From the NCBI GenBank assembly GCA_007922305.1, contig ML677373.1:18571545-18635544 (forward strand): a stretch of 64,000 nucleotides of DNA. Direction: 5' to 3'. Of this stretch, positions 12,009-27,000 are shown one piece after another (the stretch's first letter is position 1; each line of letters opens with the position of its first letter). The notes under the pieces are model-generated. The model had not been told where the DNA came from and made no database searches. It saw only the letters and a program-made list of their open reading frames with translations. The position numbers and the translations under genes are program-made. The DNA is from Dermatemys mawii. Lineage: Eukaryota; Chordata; Testudines; Dermatemydidae.

Positions 12009-15000
12009 CTGTAAGATTTAAAGAAACTTTAAACTTTACAACAGGACCGTTCCAGCTGCAGTAGTGGTTACTAGGCATTTTGAGGGGCTGAGCCAATGGC
12101 TTGGAGAACAGCACAGTGCACGGGGATCTGACCTCATGCCTGGAACGCTTGCAGCCGCACTCCATGTTCCACATAATACCACGCCATCCGCGGAATCCAG
12201 AGGCCCTGTACACGTGCCAGAGCACGCAAGGAGGCCCAGGGGAGAACGTGGGTGTGACTGAGGAGGCAAACAACAAGCAATACATTCCTAAGCAGGATCC
12301 AACTGCTGCTTAAGAAGAGTGTGCAGCAGCTATTGCTTTGGGGTATTTAATCACTCCTGCTTCAAGCCAGGCGGCATTGCATTGTACTTAACAGTACACG
12401 CCGCTCAGTGCCCCTTGCTGCTGCTCTGCTCAGTCAGTCCACTCCTTTTCATGCCACTGTGCACACCTTCGTAGGATCCAGCCCCTAGTGACTACTGGGT
12501 AAAGCAGATATTTAGTCAAAGGATTATTATTTATTTTGCCTTCTCTAACTGTTGGGCCAGATCTCACAAGAGACAAGCTGACTTTCCAGACTCAAATTTG
12601 TTTTGTTCTTTCTAGAAGAATTATTAGAAGAGTTATTCTACTTTCAGGACAATGATGAAATGTATCTGTGTATGTGTATGAAATGAGACAAAGCTTTGAC
12701 TCTCCTGTTATACTGAGACTCAGGATTCTGGTGGAATCCTACAGATTAAAAGGTTGAGGAACCCGTAAAGTCACAGGATACAGTTCTTCTCTGAGGTGTG
12801 TGCATGAAACTCCGATAGATCTAAATCCTTTAGGACCAGGTTTTGAAAGGCTAGGCTCCATTTCTGTACCTACATACTGGGGTGCATTTTGGAACCACAA
12901 TTATCTGTATGCACAAATTAGGCAATTTCTATGCCTAACTACCTGACTGTGCCCACAAATCAATTACATGGGCATCCCAACGATGTACGTTGTATCTGCA
13001 ATGTTTTGTGGGCACAAAAATGGTGGCCAGTTTAAGGAGGTCCTAAAGTCAGGAGAGCCATGGTGCACATTCAAGGACAATAACTGGCCAAGAGTGTGTT
13101 TTACCTGACTAGTACCATGCTCTACGGCTAATGTTTTCAGGAAATATATATATCCCTTGCTTGAAAAATAAATTTAGTGAACATACAAAAAAGTGAATTC
13201 CATTTCATTCAGCCCAGTGGGACAATTAATTTGATAGAAGAATATAAAATGGCAGCGCTACTCAATAACCAGACTGCTAGTTTGGTATTTCTGGAAGAAA
13301 CATAACTATTCAACATACAGCTTTCATAAGGAAAGAGGGACTGGAAATGGGCAAATATATGGGAGGAGGTTGAGCTAGGCCAGTTTGTAAATTCTTAACT
13401 GGTTGCTATTAGTAAGACATGTAAGAAACTTTCTTAAAAATATGTATTTTAATCTGACATTGTCCATTCAGTTGTGTACTTGAGATGTTCCAGGCTCAAT
13501 CTTCTAGTAGAACCTATACATTACACACATTTTAATTTTTTTTTCTCCCTTTAAAAAAGTTTGAAAGAGGTGAGGTGGACAGGTGCCTGGAGGCTGTTCA
13601 ATTAAATCACTCGTCTTTGCTAGTGAATGGTTAGAAACGCACATAAAAATGCACTGTCTTCAAAGGGTTAATTTAGAAAGAAAAGATTATTTTCCATCCC
13701 TCTCCATCTCCATTATTCCTCCACCTCACCCCAATTTGGCATTAGAACATAGACCATTTCCTTAGCTCCAAAAGTTGGCTTCATGATGTCCTGGCTCCCC
13801 ATTACTAGCCCAAGCTGTCATCTAATCATCTGTCCATGTTCTTTTCTTAGATTGCCCTCACAAGATTTGCAGATGGAGATTTAATCCCATAGTTTTATCA
13901 GCAGTGGAAAATAAGAAGTCAGAGCACAAGATTGATTTCTCTTTTAGGTCTAATTCTCTTATTGCCTCTTCTGGCCAAATACTCTGGGATATTCTTAAAG
14001 CCCACAGGAGGGGTGATTTGATTGCTTTTGCAATCAAAATTAAGAGGCTGGAGAAATTTAAAAGTTTTAAAAAAAGAGATTAAAGCCCACAAAAAGAAAC
14101 ATAAGACTCCCAATCTGTGCAGCTATACTTGCAAGTGTGCAGAGAGTGAATGACAAGAATGGTTTGTATCCTTCATAATAAAGAAGAAATTGTAGAAAGA
14201 CTCAATGTTAAATATTATTAAATCTGAAGGGTCATTTAGAGAGAGAGGGGGAGAGAGACCACACTTTGCTGCAATATACAAGTATCTGTGCACTTCCATT
14301 TTCCAAGGGGGACAAAAATTGCTCAAAAGAAGTTTCCTAGTCAGACTAAATCACCCCCCAAATAACAGAAGAACAGACAGTAGATTTTAATTGGGCTATT
14401 TTGTATCAAGAGAAAGTTGTTTGTTTAGAACAAATAAAAATGCCAAAAAAAATCCAACCCCAACCCCTGGAACGACAATAGAAGAAGCTTCTGATGCCCA
14501 AAGAAACACAGGGCACTGAAACAAAAATAAGTGCTTTTCAATTTACCCCCATTTCTTTTCTTTCTACTATGTAATGCAAGCTCCACCACCTTTTCTCCTA
14601 GGTTTCTGGTTCAAATCTAGCCCAGATCATAGTGACTACCAGTTTCCACCACCTGACTGTGAACACGTGAAAGGGTATGTGGTCACTGCAGAGTTAACCT
14701 GAAAAACTGATACTTGAGTGTGATCATCTGGATTATCCCAATTTGGATGTGGAGCTAGACTACAAAGCCATACTCAAGTGTGCCTATTTGATTGCATCCA
14801 TGCTGCTTCTGCACTCACACAGGTGAGGAAATAGGACTACTGGGGTCACGTCCCATGGTTCTTTGTGCTACTTTAAACAGAGCTGATCGATAATTCTTTC
14901 TTAGTGAATTGTGAGGGTACTTATCTGGCCTGCTGGGCACACAAGAGGAATTGTGGGAAGGTATTGGAGGACTATTATCATTTGAGTGATTTAGCCTGCA

Positions 15001-18000
15001 TCCTACTGCAAAGTGGGTGGTTTACCAGTCTGAGTGTAAGCAGTGCTCAGCCCAGCCCAAGAGGGGCCAGCTAACCTGGGCATAAAACACCAACCTGCAC
15101 AGGTCAGGGGAGTTTGTCTGTAAATGGGAGCTAGGTTAAGGACAAGAGCCAGGTAGAAGCCTAGGTGAACTTTGTAATGAAGAGGAATGACTCCTCATTG
15201 TTTTTGCTGATACAGACTAACATGGCTACCACTCTGAAATTTGTAATGAAGACCTTCAAGATTAAAGCAATCAAGTGGCCAGTGAGGAAAGATGAACTCA
15301 ATATTTTCAAAAAGAAGCAATGTTCTAAAATGGGTATGTTTCCTTTGGCGACTGTTGAGCCCCATCCATTGTCTGGGTTTAGGTAAGGAAGGAGCTCCAA
15401 GTCTTGTTCACTTTCAATACATTAGATTCACACTGTCTGCAATTAGTTGTGCAAGTAAATGAAAAGAATAGTATCTCCGAAATGGAATTGGCTTCCAGAA
15501 AAGCAGGACACTCCTAAATCTATTACAGATAAGGTAATATGGTAGAAAGTATGGTTGTTTTCATGTGGTGAGTACCATACTTCTGGGCCCATCTACAACA
15601 CAAACTTGCACCAGTAAGATTGCTCTCTATAAATATATCAGAGGGATAAACACAAGGGAGGGAGAGAAGTTATTAAAGTTAAGGCCATCAATAAGTTTAG
15701 GCTTGAAGTTAGATGAAGGTTTTTAACTGGGAGGACTGAAGTTCTGGAACTGCCTTCCAAGGGGAGTAGTAGGAGCAAAAAACCTAACTTGTTTTAAGAC
15801 CAAGCTTGATAAATTTATGGAGGGGATGGTATAATGAGGTTGCTACAAAGACATATGACCCATCTGCAACTGCTATTAGCAAATATCTCCAGTGGCCAGA
15901 GATGGGACACTAGATGGGGAGGTCTTCCGAGTTACTACAGAGAATTCTTTCCTAGGTGTTTGGTTGTGGGTCTTGCCTACATGTTCAGAATCTAACTGAT
16001 TGCTGTATTTGAGGTTAGGAATTAATTTTGCCCTAGGTCAGATTGGCAGAGACCCTGTTTTTTTGCGCCTTCCTTTACAACGTGGAACATGGTTTGCTTC
16101 TTGGTTTAAACTAGACTAAATGGTGGATCCTCTGTAACTTGAAGTCTTTAAATCAATATTTGAGGACTTCAGTAACTCACACAGGGTTTATGGATCTACT
16201 ACAGCAGGGTGGATGAGGTTCTGTGGCTTGCAATGTGTAGGAGGTCAGACTGATGATCATGATGATCCTTTCTGGCTTTAAAGTCTGTGAGTCTGTGAAA
16301 TGACTAGATTGGTCTCAATTCACACCTAATGTTTTTTCAGTGCAAATTTATGTGTGGGCACTCATTTCAAAATAAAAGTGTCCTATTTCAATGAAGTTTA
16401 TTCTGAAATAAAAGTGTCCACATAGACTTGCATCAAAATAACAAAGCATGCAAATTAAAACTCACCAAGTTATTTTCATGGAAGTCTCTGTGTTGACCAG
16501 TCCACAACCAATAGATATAGGGGCCTGCTCCTGCTGTTTTTCAGTCAATGGGTGTTTGACCACTTATTTCAATGGAAGTGGAATCAGGCCTTAACTGTAC
16601 ATTACAAAATTATAACATAAATAAGAAAGTAAACCAGAGCAGAACAGATTGTTTAATTTGGAGCGTAACTGTTGATCTGCATGCCTCAAATCAGAGTCAA
16701 CGTCTAATCCAATTATTAGTCCATCTTTGACCTTGTAAGAAATTTGCTGAAGTAGCCTCCCAGAAAATGTGTCATGCTGCTGCATAAACTCTCAGATGTG
16801 CCTGGAAATCTATAGACACTGAATTGTTGCCTACATTAAAAGCTTGTCTCAAAGGTAGAAATTCTCTCTTCCTAAATTAAGCAATGGGGTTCAGATTGTG
16901 GAAAAGAATCAATGTGCAAATTAATTTTTCTCTCCCTTCCCGCCAAACTAACATTATTTTATTGTTATGGACAAAGTGACAATTAACATACTCCTGATTT
17001 ACAGTTTAACCCATTTGCTTCTATTGTATATCATTCCATTTCTGTTCTTGTAAATATCTTCATTCGTGTCAAGTTCTAGAGTTAAAGGCAGTACCCTTTT
17101 TTTGAAAACGTAATCGTGTCTGAGTCCTGGACTGCCAATATTTGAATGCCACAAGATGGCATCTGCACGGGGTAGAACAGACTATGACAGAAAGGGCTTG
17201 AGAAAATCCCTTCTCACTGTAGAGACACAATTAACGTGTCAAAGAGACTTATCCCTGCATTCTGCATTACTATATAGCTAAGTTGAATGACATGCCACTT
17301 GAAAACAAGAGAAAAATAGATAAATATAAAGTGTGACCAGAAGAATCCCAAATCCTGAGTTACTACAGCTCCTTTTTCATGTTAATGTGAGGTAGTGGTC
17401 TGTCAGTGTTGTGTGCTAGCTATTTTTTATGAATTTGCATGTCATCCATGCGCATGGGCCATGCTAGTCTTCTCTGTATTGCTGAAGTGTGACACATTGA
17501 AGTACTACAGTTCTTTCCTCACATGTAAAATGAGGATAACTGACAACACTTACCTACCTTTGTAAAATGCTTGAGATCACCAGATAAAAAGGACTGTACA
17601 ATATTTATGCCAAACTTTATTTAACAGCCTTGACTGATGAAAGTTTATTTCTAGCAAGCATGTGGATCTAAATAGCGACTACACTTTGTAGGAATTTGTA
17701 TCTAAAGAGATACTACACTTTGTGGGGCTTGTAGATTCTTTTGGAAAACTGAGTTAAACATGATGCTAAATAAAGCATATTTTGCAGAGCAGGACAACAC
17801 TCATGCAGCCCTTGAGACTTCACTTTAGAAATCACAATTTGATAGCACAGCATAACAAACCATATACCAGCTTTCATGCAGAAACATTTCTTGCATTTAG
17901 CTAAACAGTGATGTACAGAAGAAAGAGCTCAGATAAGATATTAGATTCTGGGCTTGGTTCTCAATAACATTTTGACCCCTTTATAGTGGGTATAGCTGTA

Positions 18001-21000
18001 TGACCATTTTAAGGCCCCTTCACACTGCCTGTGTAGCGTAAAAGAGCCCTAATGTAAGTGAGAATCAGGCCTTCCATGAACAGCACTGAGTCTGTGTAAC
18101 TGAATAAGGAACTGAATGTTCCTGTGTCTACTACTACTTCATAAGCAAAGCCTATCCTAGCTCCAACTTCGTGCACAGTAATAAATAATACAACTTTTCA
18201 CAAGGAGGACAAGGTTGCATTTCCTAACCACTAGGCATTTAATTCTTCCTAGTAACATTGCATTAATGGAAAAAAATATGGACACAATCCTCATCTCCAA
18301 TCTGGCCCTTTTACGTTGAGTGAAAGGGCCAAAGCAGTGTAAAGGGGCTCAATAATCCAGAATCTGGCCAAGGGAGGATTCCCCCAGCACAGGAATGACA
18401 GAATCCAGAAAGGCCCTCTTCTGGAGAGCCCCTCGTAAGCTGTGATACAGGGGACATGCCAAGGGCAGAGCTTTTGACAAAGAGGGGGTTTGAGTGTGGA
18501 GCTGCAGCATGCAGCACTGTGGAGAGTCTGAACAGCGCGATGGCCCACAGGCAACTGGGGACAAGCTGCTGTACCTGAGGCTCCCAGAGCAGCTCAGGAT
18601 CTAGAGGGCACAAAGGTGGCTCAAAAGCATCTCAGCCTCCTCTCCCGCTGAGCTATGTTTTCTGTGCTGTGCCTCTTAGGAACTCAGGGGACAACTTCTC
18701 CCCATGCGACTGTGATTTTAGTTAACTCTTCAAGTTCTCAAGCTTTCTTTAAAAGTGCTGCTTAAATGTAAATAAATTGAATCTTACCGTCAGGCCACGT
18801 GCTAAGAAATTAACTAGAGATAATGGTAATCGCCTGGCCTATGACAGACTGGTGATAACTGGCAAACTGAGAAAGGGATTAAATATTTCCCTATATTTCA
18901 TTTCAAGCAGATCCTCTACCACCAAGGAAGCAATCATATTGTTGGCCTCAGTGCCTGATGACAATTCCCTTCACCAGCAAATAATCTTGGAGGTATATCA
19001 GACTCTCATCTTAATAAAATGCATATTTTAGTGCAAGCTAAACCCAAATTGATGAGTTCTCTTTTATAAGGCCTTAATACCTCCTATAAATCTAAGCTGG
19101 AGAACAGAATTTTACTAGGATTAAGCAAGAATAGGCATCCCTGTTATGGTACTTTTGGAGAACTCCGCTTTGCCTTGAGAGTTAAATAAACTCAGAAAGC
19201 TCCTGGCTATGGTTTAAGCCCTGTTTGCCTGATTCATTTGAGTAATCCCACTCAAATTAACGATAGAGTATAGTGTGAGCAGGATTTATTCCTTAAAGAC
19301 TCAGTCTTGAGGCAATTTCCTGCACGTCCTCCCCATGCGACTTGCACAGACACTCAGGACTTTGCTAGAGCATGTGTTTGGAGATGTGATATTCTAGTCA
19401 TCATTGCCAATAGGATGGCTCAGTTCCAGTGAGTTGTGTGTGATACTCCCTCGGGTTGGGAGCCAAGGGTTGGAGGGAAATCATACAGAGTCCCTGAAAC
19501 TGCAGACAGAATTAAACAGCATCCATTTCATTTACAGCAAGTGATTATGCAAACTGATCCAACATAGGTGGAAAAGGGCAAATACACTCCCTTGTTGGGA
19601 AGCTATTGAAGGATTAGGGGCAGGAGACAGATCATTTTAAAGGCAAGGAAATTACTATAGTTTTCCCCTAAAAATAAACTGATGGTGAATTCTTTTTCAG
19701 ATTGTCAGGCAGTGTTTCTTTTAGAAAGGGAAGAGCCCAGGATCTACCATGCTGTATGGGTGACACCCACTCCTTTGCAGGAAGGCCAGTACAAGGCCAA
19801 CACAACACTTAAGTCCCATTTAAGCCCTCAAATAAGACTTAAGTGGGATTTACGTGGTGCACTAGCCTTGTTCTAGACCTCTGCACAGAGTGAATTTCAG
19901 CTTATATAGCTAAAGCCTAAATGTTATAGGAGCACGATAGAACAATATTTAGCTAGTGTAGATTGATTGTCATAGATTCAGAGGCACTCAACGTGCAGCA
20001 CTTAGGGCCTGATTTTCAGATATGCTAAGCAGCGGTAACGTCCGATGGAGTCAATGGGAGCTGTGGCTGCTCAGTACTTCTGTAAATAAGGCCCATGGGT
20101 ATCTCAAGTTGAGCACTCAAAAAACGAGGCACCCACAATTAGTGGCCACAGTTGAAAAACTTGGCCTTGAAGTTTATGAAAAACTCAGAGCCCTCTGAAG
20201 GGAAGATGCTATAAGCACGATGGCGTGCACATCAGTCTCCCCAAGACAGCTACATTTGCATATGTCTTTCCATTCCTGTTTTCATTCATTTATAACTTCC
20301 CCCATTCAGGCTGAAATATTCCAGGCCTCTCATGTGCCTGAAGTGGTGTTTTTCTTAAGTTTGAGCAAAAGCAGTTCAACAATTTTTTAATATGAGGAGC
20401 ATAAAAAATAAACATATTCCCTATTCGGAAAAGAAATCTTGTAGAACACAAGTTCTAGTACCAAAATGGCTCGGGGAAGAAAACAGAAATTAAGCCTAGA
20501 AGATGAGTGTGTGTTGAGCACTCATGTGAAAACTAGCTTTTGATATGATCAATTAATAACCCATTGAAAATGACTCTCTTTGCATCCACAGTACATTTTA
20601 CGCAGAGTTTTCTTGCTCATAAAGTGTACACTAAGGAAGGATGCATTGTATCTGTCTGCATGACTCACTTAGTTATGCTTATTAATAATTATTTGTATTA
20701 TAACTGAGCTTAAAGTTTCCATTGTGTTGGGTGCCATAACATACACATAGTAAGAAACAGCCCCATGTCATGAAGATCTTCTCATCTAAAAAGACATGGC
20801 AAAAAGTTGGAAGGGAAATAGAGGCACAGAGAAATTAAGTGACATGTACAGGGTCACACAGCAGGATGGTGAAAGAGCCAGGAATAGACCTCCTAATTAT
20901 TAGCCTGATGCTCTACCCATTGGACCATACTGTGCAGTAAAAATGCTGTGAGGGTGCATGGTGACCTGTGGGTGCCCTGGCCTCATTATCTGTGCACCTA

Positions 21001-24000
21001 GAAAGGTAAGAGCTGAACAGCTCATAAGTTTTGCAATACAGAAGCTCCTGCCTCTGGATCTCATAAGATGTGGGATGCGCTGTTTTGGTGCTAACTAGTT
21101 ATCTTTCTAAGATATGTATTTTCTTCACGGCCATGAAATTTCTTGTTAGCCAGTAGCACCATCTTCCTTTAGTGTACTTCAAGGGATGAGAGAGTTAGCT
21201 ACAAAGCGAATTCAGCTGAAAACATAGGTGACCTGTATGTGTCAGCTAATTTCCACCAACTATGTGTTATGCTTTATCTGTACTATGTTGTGTAAGATGG
21301 TTTACTTGATATAAATAACTTACGAAGACTCTAAGGCGTACACAAAGAAGTACAAATTATTACAAGATGCGATGACAGGATTTCTAAGGCAGCAGGAAAA
21401 AAGTATAATATTCTGAATTACATGAGGAATAATAGATGATCATTGGCTTATTGTGATGGATGAAACAAGTGGTCAGTGTTAAGGTTACTGGCTTTTGAGT
21501 GCCTCACTGTGCAACCTTAACATTTCTTAGGGTAAGTGTTTTCAAAGGAATAATAATTATTGTTATAATATTGCTCTGTGAAGTGTCAAACATGGGGTCA
21601 AAAATGTGGTGCAGCCAATGTTTCCCCAGGAGCAGAGAATGAGTGTTATAGGGCCTCTCTCTAACTGCATTACCAGCCATGTCTCCTTAAAGCCAGTTAC
21701 TGGCTCTGCTTCCTGCTCGACACAAAAATGGGCACAGGCCCAAACCACTTCAGAATTGCAGAAGATTGTATCTAGTGTCTACTATTGAAAAAGAAGGGAA
21801 CAAGTTGTACCATCCTCATGCAATAGTTGGTTTTGCTCTCCCTGCGACTATTGGTTTTTTAATACATTCTAAAACAAGCTGTGCTAACTACCCTCATCAG
21901 GCTCACTTGCTTTAGCTGTCTGCTAAAGTACCAACAAGCAAGCTAGCTTACATGTACAGTATTTATTTTCAAGATGTTCAATACAATTACAACTCCCCCC
22001 ACCTCTTCTGAATCCTTATGAATATTACTGAATTAGCTGCACTTACCAAAATGGAATGAGGTCCAACTCCCCAGCTTTACCTGGGATTTGATTCCTGACT
22101 CTCTCCGCTCCCTTGCTTTGGGTTCTGACTCCCAACTCTGACCAATAGGCCTGACTGCCCTTGTCCTGATGCTCACATCCATAAGACCAGAACCCCATAA
22201 TGGAGACAGGATTCCAGCCCCATACATAGGTTCAATATTTTAAAGCTACAAAGGGGTCACTGTTTGGATAACTGTGCAGAGGGCAGTGTAGCTGCTGGCA
22301 CTAATGTTGGGACCTAATCTCCGTAGGTTTATAAAGAAGTAAGCTCACTGCCTGGGCAGATTTTCCCTCACACCAGAGTCACTTTGCAGCTGCAGATTTG
22401 TCAGTCTGTTGCAACTAGCCCTGCCATAGAACCTTCCTCCCTGAAATACAACATTTTGGGGGGATTTTAGTTGTAATTGGCATTCTTCCTTCACTTCACA
22501 AAGTGGTGATTTCTTAGCAACTGCTAGAATGGAAACTTTCTTTATTTATTTATTCAAATATTCTGGTTACAGAATCCTTTTCATGGCTCAACATTTGTTA
22601 TTGTTTTTCCTGGTCCTTGGAATAGGAACAGCAAGTTCTTTGATAATGGGATTGAATAAGTAGTTTGTTTTGCTGAAGTTTCTTCAGTGCCTTTGTATCT
22701 TTTGCTGAAATTTTGCCATTTTGTTTTCTTTCTTTTTTATTTTAACATTTTTAGGTGAATTTAGTACTTGAGGAAGGAGCCAGACTGGGAATTCTGAAGG
22801 CTCAAGTCTCCTATTCATCCAGAAAACAAGCACAGCTGCCTGCCAGCTCTGTAGAAGGACCACTTCTAAGGGGTATATAGTTTCTATGGCCAACTCAGTC
22901 CTAACCCCTTTCCTGAGACCACCAACATACATCAATTAGCACTGGTTGGTGTGGTGCATTTTGTGATGTGGCTTCCTATCCATTAGGAAGTGAACTGAGA
23001 CCACAAATTCCTTTCACATAGATTCACAAGCAGCCAGGCTAATGGCTGTTGACCACTCCTGAGATGAACTAGAACTGAATGAATACCCTAGATGTAAAAA
23101 ACTCCCATTCTAATAGCAAATATATTGAGCTATTTCCTAGCTCGCTATTTTGTAACTTCTTAAACCAATAACCTCATTGATTCATCCCTGCTATCCTCAT
23201 GCCTCCTACAGCAACAGCACCCTTCGATGACTACGTACTCTTTCTAAAGCAATGAAAACCCACCCAGCCACTCTGAAGTTAACCCAATACCCCAACCTGA
23301 TTCTTTGCACTTGGGCTTGGTCCTATTCCTTGTGAAAACAGAGCTCCCATTGATCTGAATGAGAGATTGGACCCATAAAGCATAAACCTAAAATGAGGCT
23401 ATACAGATTTTTAGAATACCAGTTAAGTGAATGCTTGTTAGCACTCAACAAATGCTTTTATCAGGTTGTCTGAGGAGAATGAACATTGCTAGACTGGTTT
23501 TGACCCTAGGAATCTCTCATACCCCAATGGAGTGCATTGCCAACCATATGTGAACCTTGAATGAATCTGACTATGTAACTGGAGGTATGCTGATTTGTGT
23601 TTGTACTGCATCCTTTATCACACCTACCACTACAGCAGCACACACACAATGTTAATACCTGACTATCAATATTCAAAGCAATCCTCTTCCTCTCTACGTA
23701 GACCACCAGGCTTTTGTTTCTTCAGATACCAATTAAGTGATTAAATACTTGGTTTAATTAAAAAAATTCACCATTTTAAAATAATATTCTAATTTTTTTC
23801 CTATGAATTTCCTTTCTAAAACCTTGACAACCAGCTATTTTTTGGTCACCACTCCCACATCCTGGTTGTTTTCATTAGAACTAAGTTTCACCAAGATGTC
23901 CAGAATATGTCTGTCAATCTACAGAAGTCCGTGAACATCCCCAGGCAATTCAGAAGTAAGCCTGTATGGAAAATAGTGAGCGGGGGAGGGGGGAAAGAGA

Positions 24001-27000
24001 ATGTTTAACTGGAGAATTAAAAATTTTATGAAACAAAACCCAAGACAATGGGGTTTATTTTGGTACTTTGAGGAAAGATGTTTGTTTATGTATAAATAAT
24101 GGTGTAACTTTGCAAAAAGGATTGTAAATATGAGCATTTCATTTTTTTCTATTAAAAATTTGGCACAAAGCCTACATTCTAACTTGTGATTTCAAATCTC
24201 GTTAGACTGGCATAAAGTCAGAACTATTGGCTAATTTCCAATTTAATACCACAGCATCCGATAGCAGCTTTTGTCAGCACTTCCATTATAAACCTGTTTT
24301 CTGAGGTTTGTAATTTGGCTTTGAAAAAGGTTGGTTAACCGAAGCCCAAATTTTAAAAAAAATCGGTTAATTTGAATGGGAATTGTGCCTGAGTAAGGAT
24401 TGCAGGGTTTGGTTTATGTTGCAGGGTTTGGTCACCCAGGATAATTATCTATGTGGACACATTGCACCATAGCCCCCAATGTCTTTAAGTTGGGACAACC
24501 CCATTTAAGACCATGGGATTGCACCAATTTATATCACCTGTAAATCTGACCTATTGAATATGAGTGAGTCTGCCATGGTGTGAACTTCAGAAAGGTAGTT
24601 CTATATTTACAACCTTCCTCTCCCCTTTTTATCTCCATGTAAAGCCCCCACTATTAGTTCACTTCACATGAAGTATAGTTTATTTAGAGTTGTCCTACTA
24701 TCTAGTGCTATCTAGTGCATGGGTGAAGAAGGATCATTTTTACAAATATTATTAAAGTGCATCACACTCCCCCACTACTATTTTCCAGTGGATAGTTTTT
24801 GATTGCCATCACCTCTTTATGCAGGACCGGGTACTGGACTTGCTATGCATGGCCTTTCTACTATTTGTTGAAGTTTTAGAAGTTAGAGGCAAGATGATTT
24901 TGTCTGGTTAATAGCCCCCTGTCACAACAGGCTCAGTTCTGTTTTCCATGAAGCCTGTGTGTGTGCTTTGGACTGACTATTTGTAAAGGTGTTCAGCACA
25001 GAGGTGCTAGAACTATTTGTATAGTGGGGGTGCTGAGAGCCATTGAACCAAACTGTAAATCCTGTATATGATGGAAACTACTTCAAGCAGTGCAGTAGCA
25101 CCCCTAGTTCCAGCACCTATGATTCAGCAAGGTTTGGGTCCTCCATATCATGTGACTTTCAGCCTAACTTCCTTGCATGTTTGCCTGTGTTTGTCAGAAG
25201 AGCCATTAGGTGGGGCTCTCTTCACAATGACAAGGTTTCATTGCAAAGCTGTAGGACACATGTAATCAGTGTAATTTTAATACTGTCAAACAGTATCAAT
25301 GTAGTACAGATAAAGTTGTTCCTAAAAAGAACCTATTCTGTGATTCAGGTACATTTTGCAATGACATATAATAAGAGGTGATCATAATTAGCATATTTCT
25401 ATTTCATAAATGTTCAGCAAGGCTAAATTAGAGTACAACTGAACCCCCTCTATTAAAGTCAGCATGTTTTGCGGCACAACTTCCCTTCAAACAGAAATGA
25501 AGAGAAGTTCACTCTAGCCAGAGTTCCATTTCAGGATTTAGTGAAACTGCGCTATATCAGGGCTTGCGATAACTAGGTTCCACTTTACTAAGTAAGAGAG
25601 CAACCAAAAAACTAAAAATAAAAGAGCAGAACCAGAAACAGCTTTGCTTGTCACCCTCTCATTTTAGATAATACCTACAACTTAATTTTACTTCAGCTGC
25701 ATGTTTCTTTATATGGCAACAGACACTACAAATTTGCACATTAAAGAAGAAGGAGTATATTTTTAAAAGCATGATGGAACACTATAAATTCAATCACTTC
25801 CCAGGGTTGTAGAATTAGAACTTGTAAGTTAGAAAAGATTTTCTAATGTTAAATGATGACATGTCACTGTTTTGAGGCTAAATTTCGAGCAATATCTGCC
25901 TATTAGCCACGTATTTTAATTTGTTCTGACTATTAATTGTCAAACAACACTGCTGTTAATTTATCGACCAATACTGCTGTTATTTCTCTACATCAAGGTT
26001 ATGTACACAATAACATCACCTCTGTGCTTTAATTTAACAAATGTTCAATTCTGAAACAAGGTGGGTGAGGTAATATCTTTTACAGAACCAAAATTCTGTT
26101 GGTGACACTGCAGTCTGTTGGAGAGCAAGGAGTGCCTTGGAGGTATATTCTCTCAGTCCACAGACATTTATGCTTGTAGCTCCTACTGCAACAGCATTAT
26201 TCAGTTATACACACAAAATGTGGCCCATTGAGAAGATACCACATCCTGTTATTTTAAAGATAAGTATGCCTCTAAATCTTTGCTACTCCCTTGTTTTGCT
26301 CTTAAGAGGATGTATGTATTCTTGCTAATAAACGCTCCACACCTCTCTAACAAAGAATATCCTGTTCTATTATTCCGCATGATTAAAAACTTTCATGGTA
26401 TTTTTCAACATAACAAACCTGTCATCTTCTTAAGGGCGTAGGTTTTATACTACAGTACAAACAGCACAGGGTGGCAAAAGATTTATAAATAATTCTTTTC
26501 TATTGTGACAACTTTGTTCAATTATTTTTAAGTTCTGTACCTTTTGCTCCCCACTATCACCAACCAGGCAGTAAAGTTCACTGACCAAGTATCAGGAGAC
26601 ATGTATTCTTGAATAAAAAGAGAAGTCTGTCAAAAATAATGAGAATTCTGCAACCAATATGAAAAGCCCACGGAAAGTGAAATGTGTATCTGCGACTGAC
26701 TTGTTAATTTTAATAGCATCTGCCTGTACTGTAAGTTTGTCCTATCCTAGAGTAACTTTCACCTGGCTCAGAAAGCATGTTGCATACAGATCTAGTTTAA
26801 AAAAGTTCTTTGCTAGCTATGCATGTAACACTCTGTTCCTTCCCTTCATATATTTTTATTACCATTTAATGCTGATGTATATTTATAATGAGATTAATAT
26901 CAGCTTTGAACCCACCCACAAAGGGCCTTACGTGGAGCTGTCTGACCTAGCTTTTGTAGATAGCAAAGACATGCAGACAGAACAATGAGAAGTATACATC

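Noticed and set aside
20900..20936. tRNA-like sequence (gctctacccattggacc, reverse)
   Set aside because: It is the decayed tRNA-derived head of a MIR-type SINE, not a folded tRNA gene.
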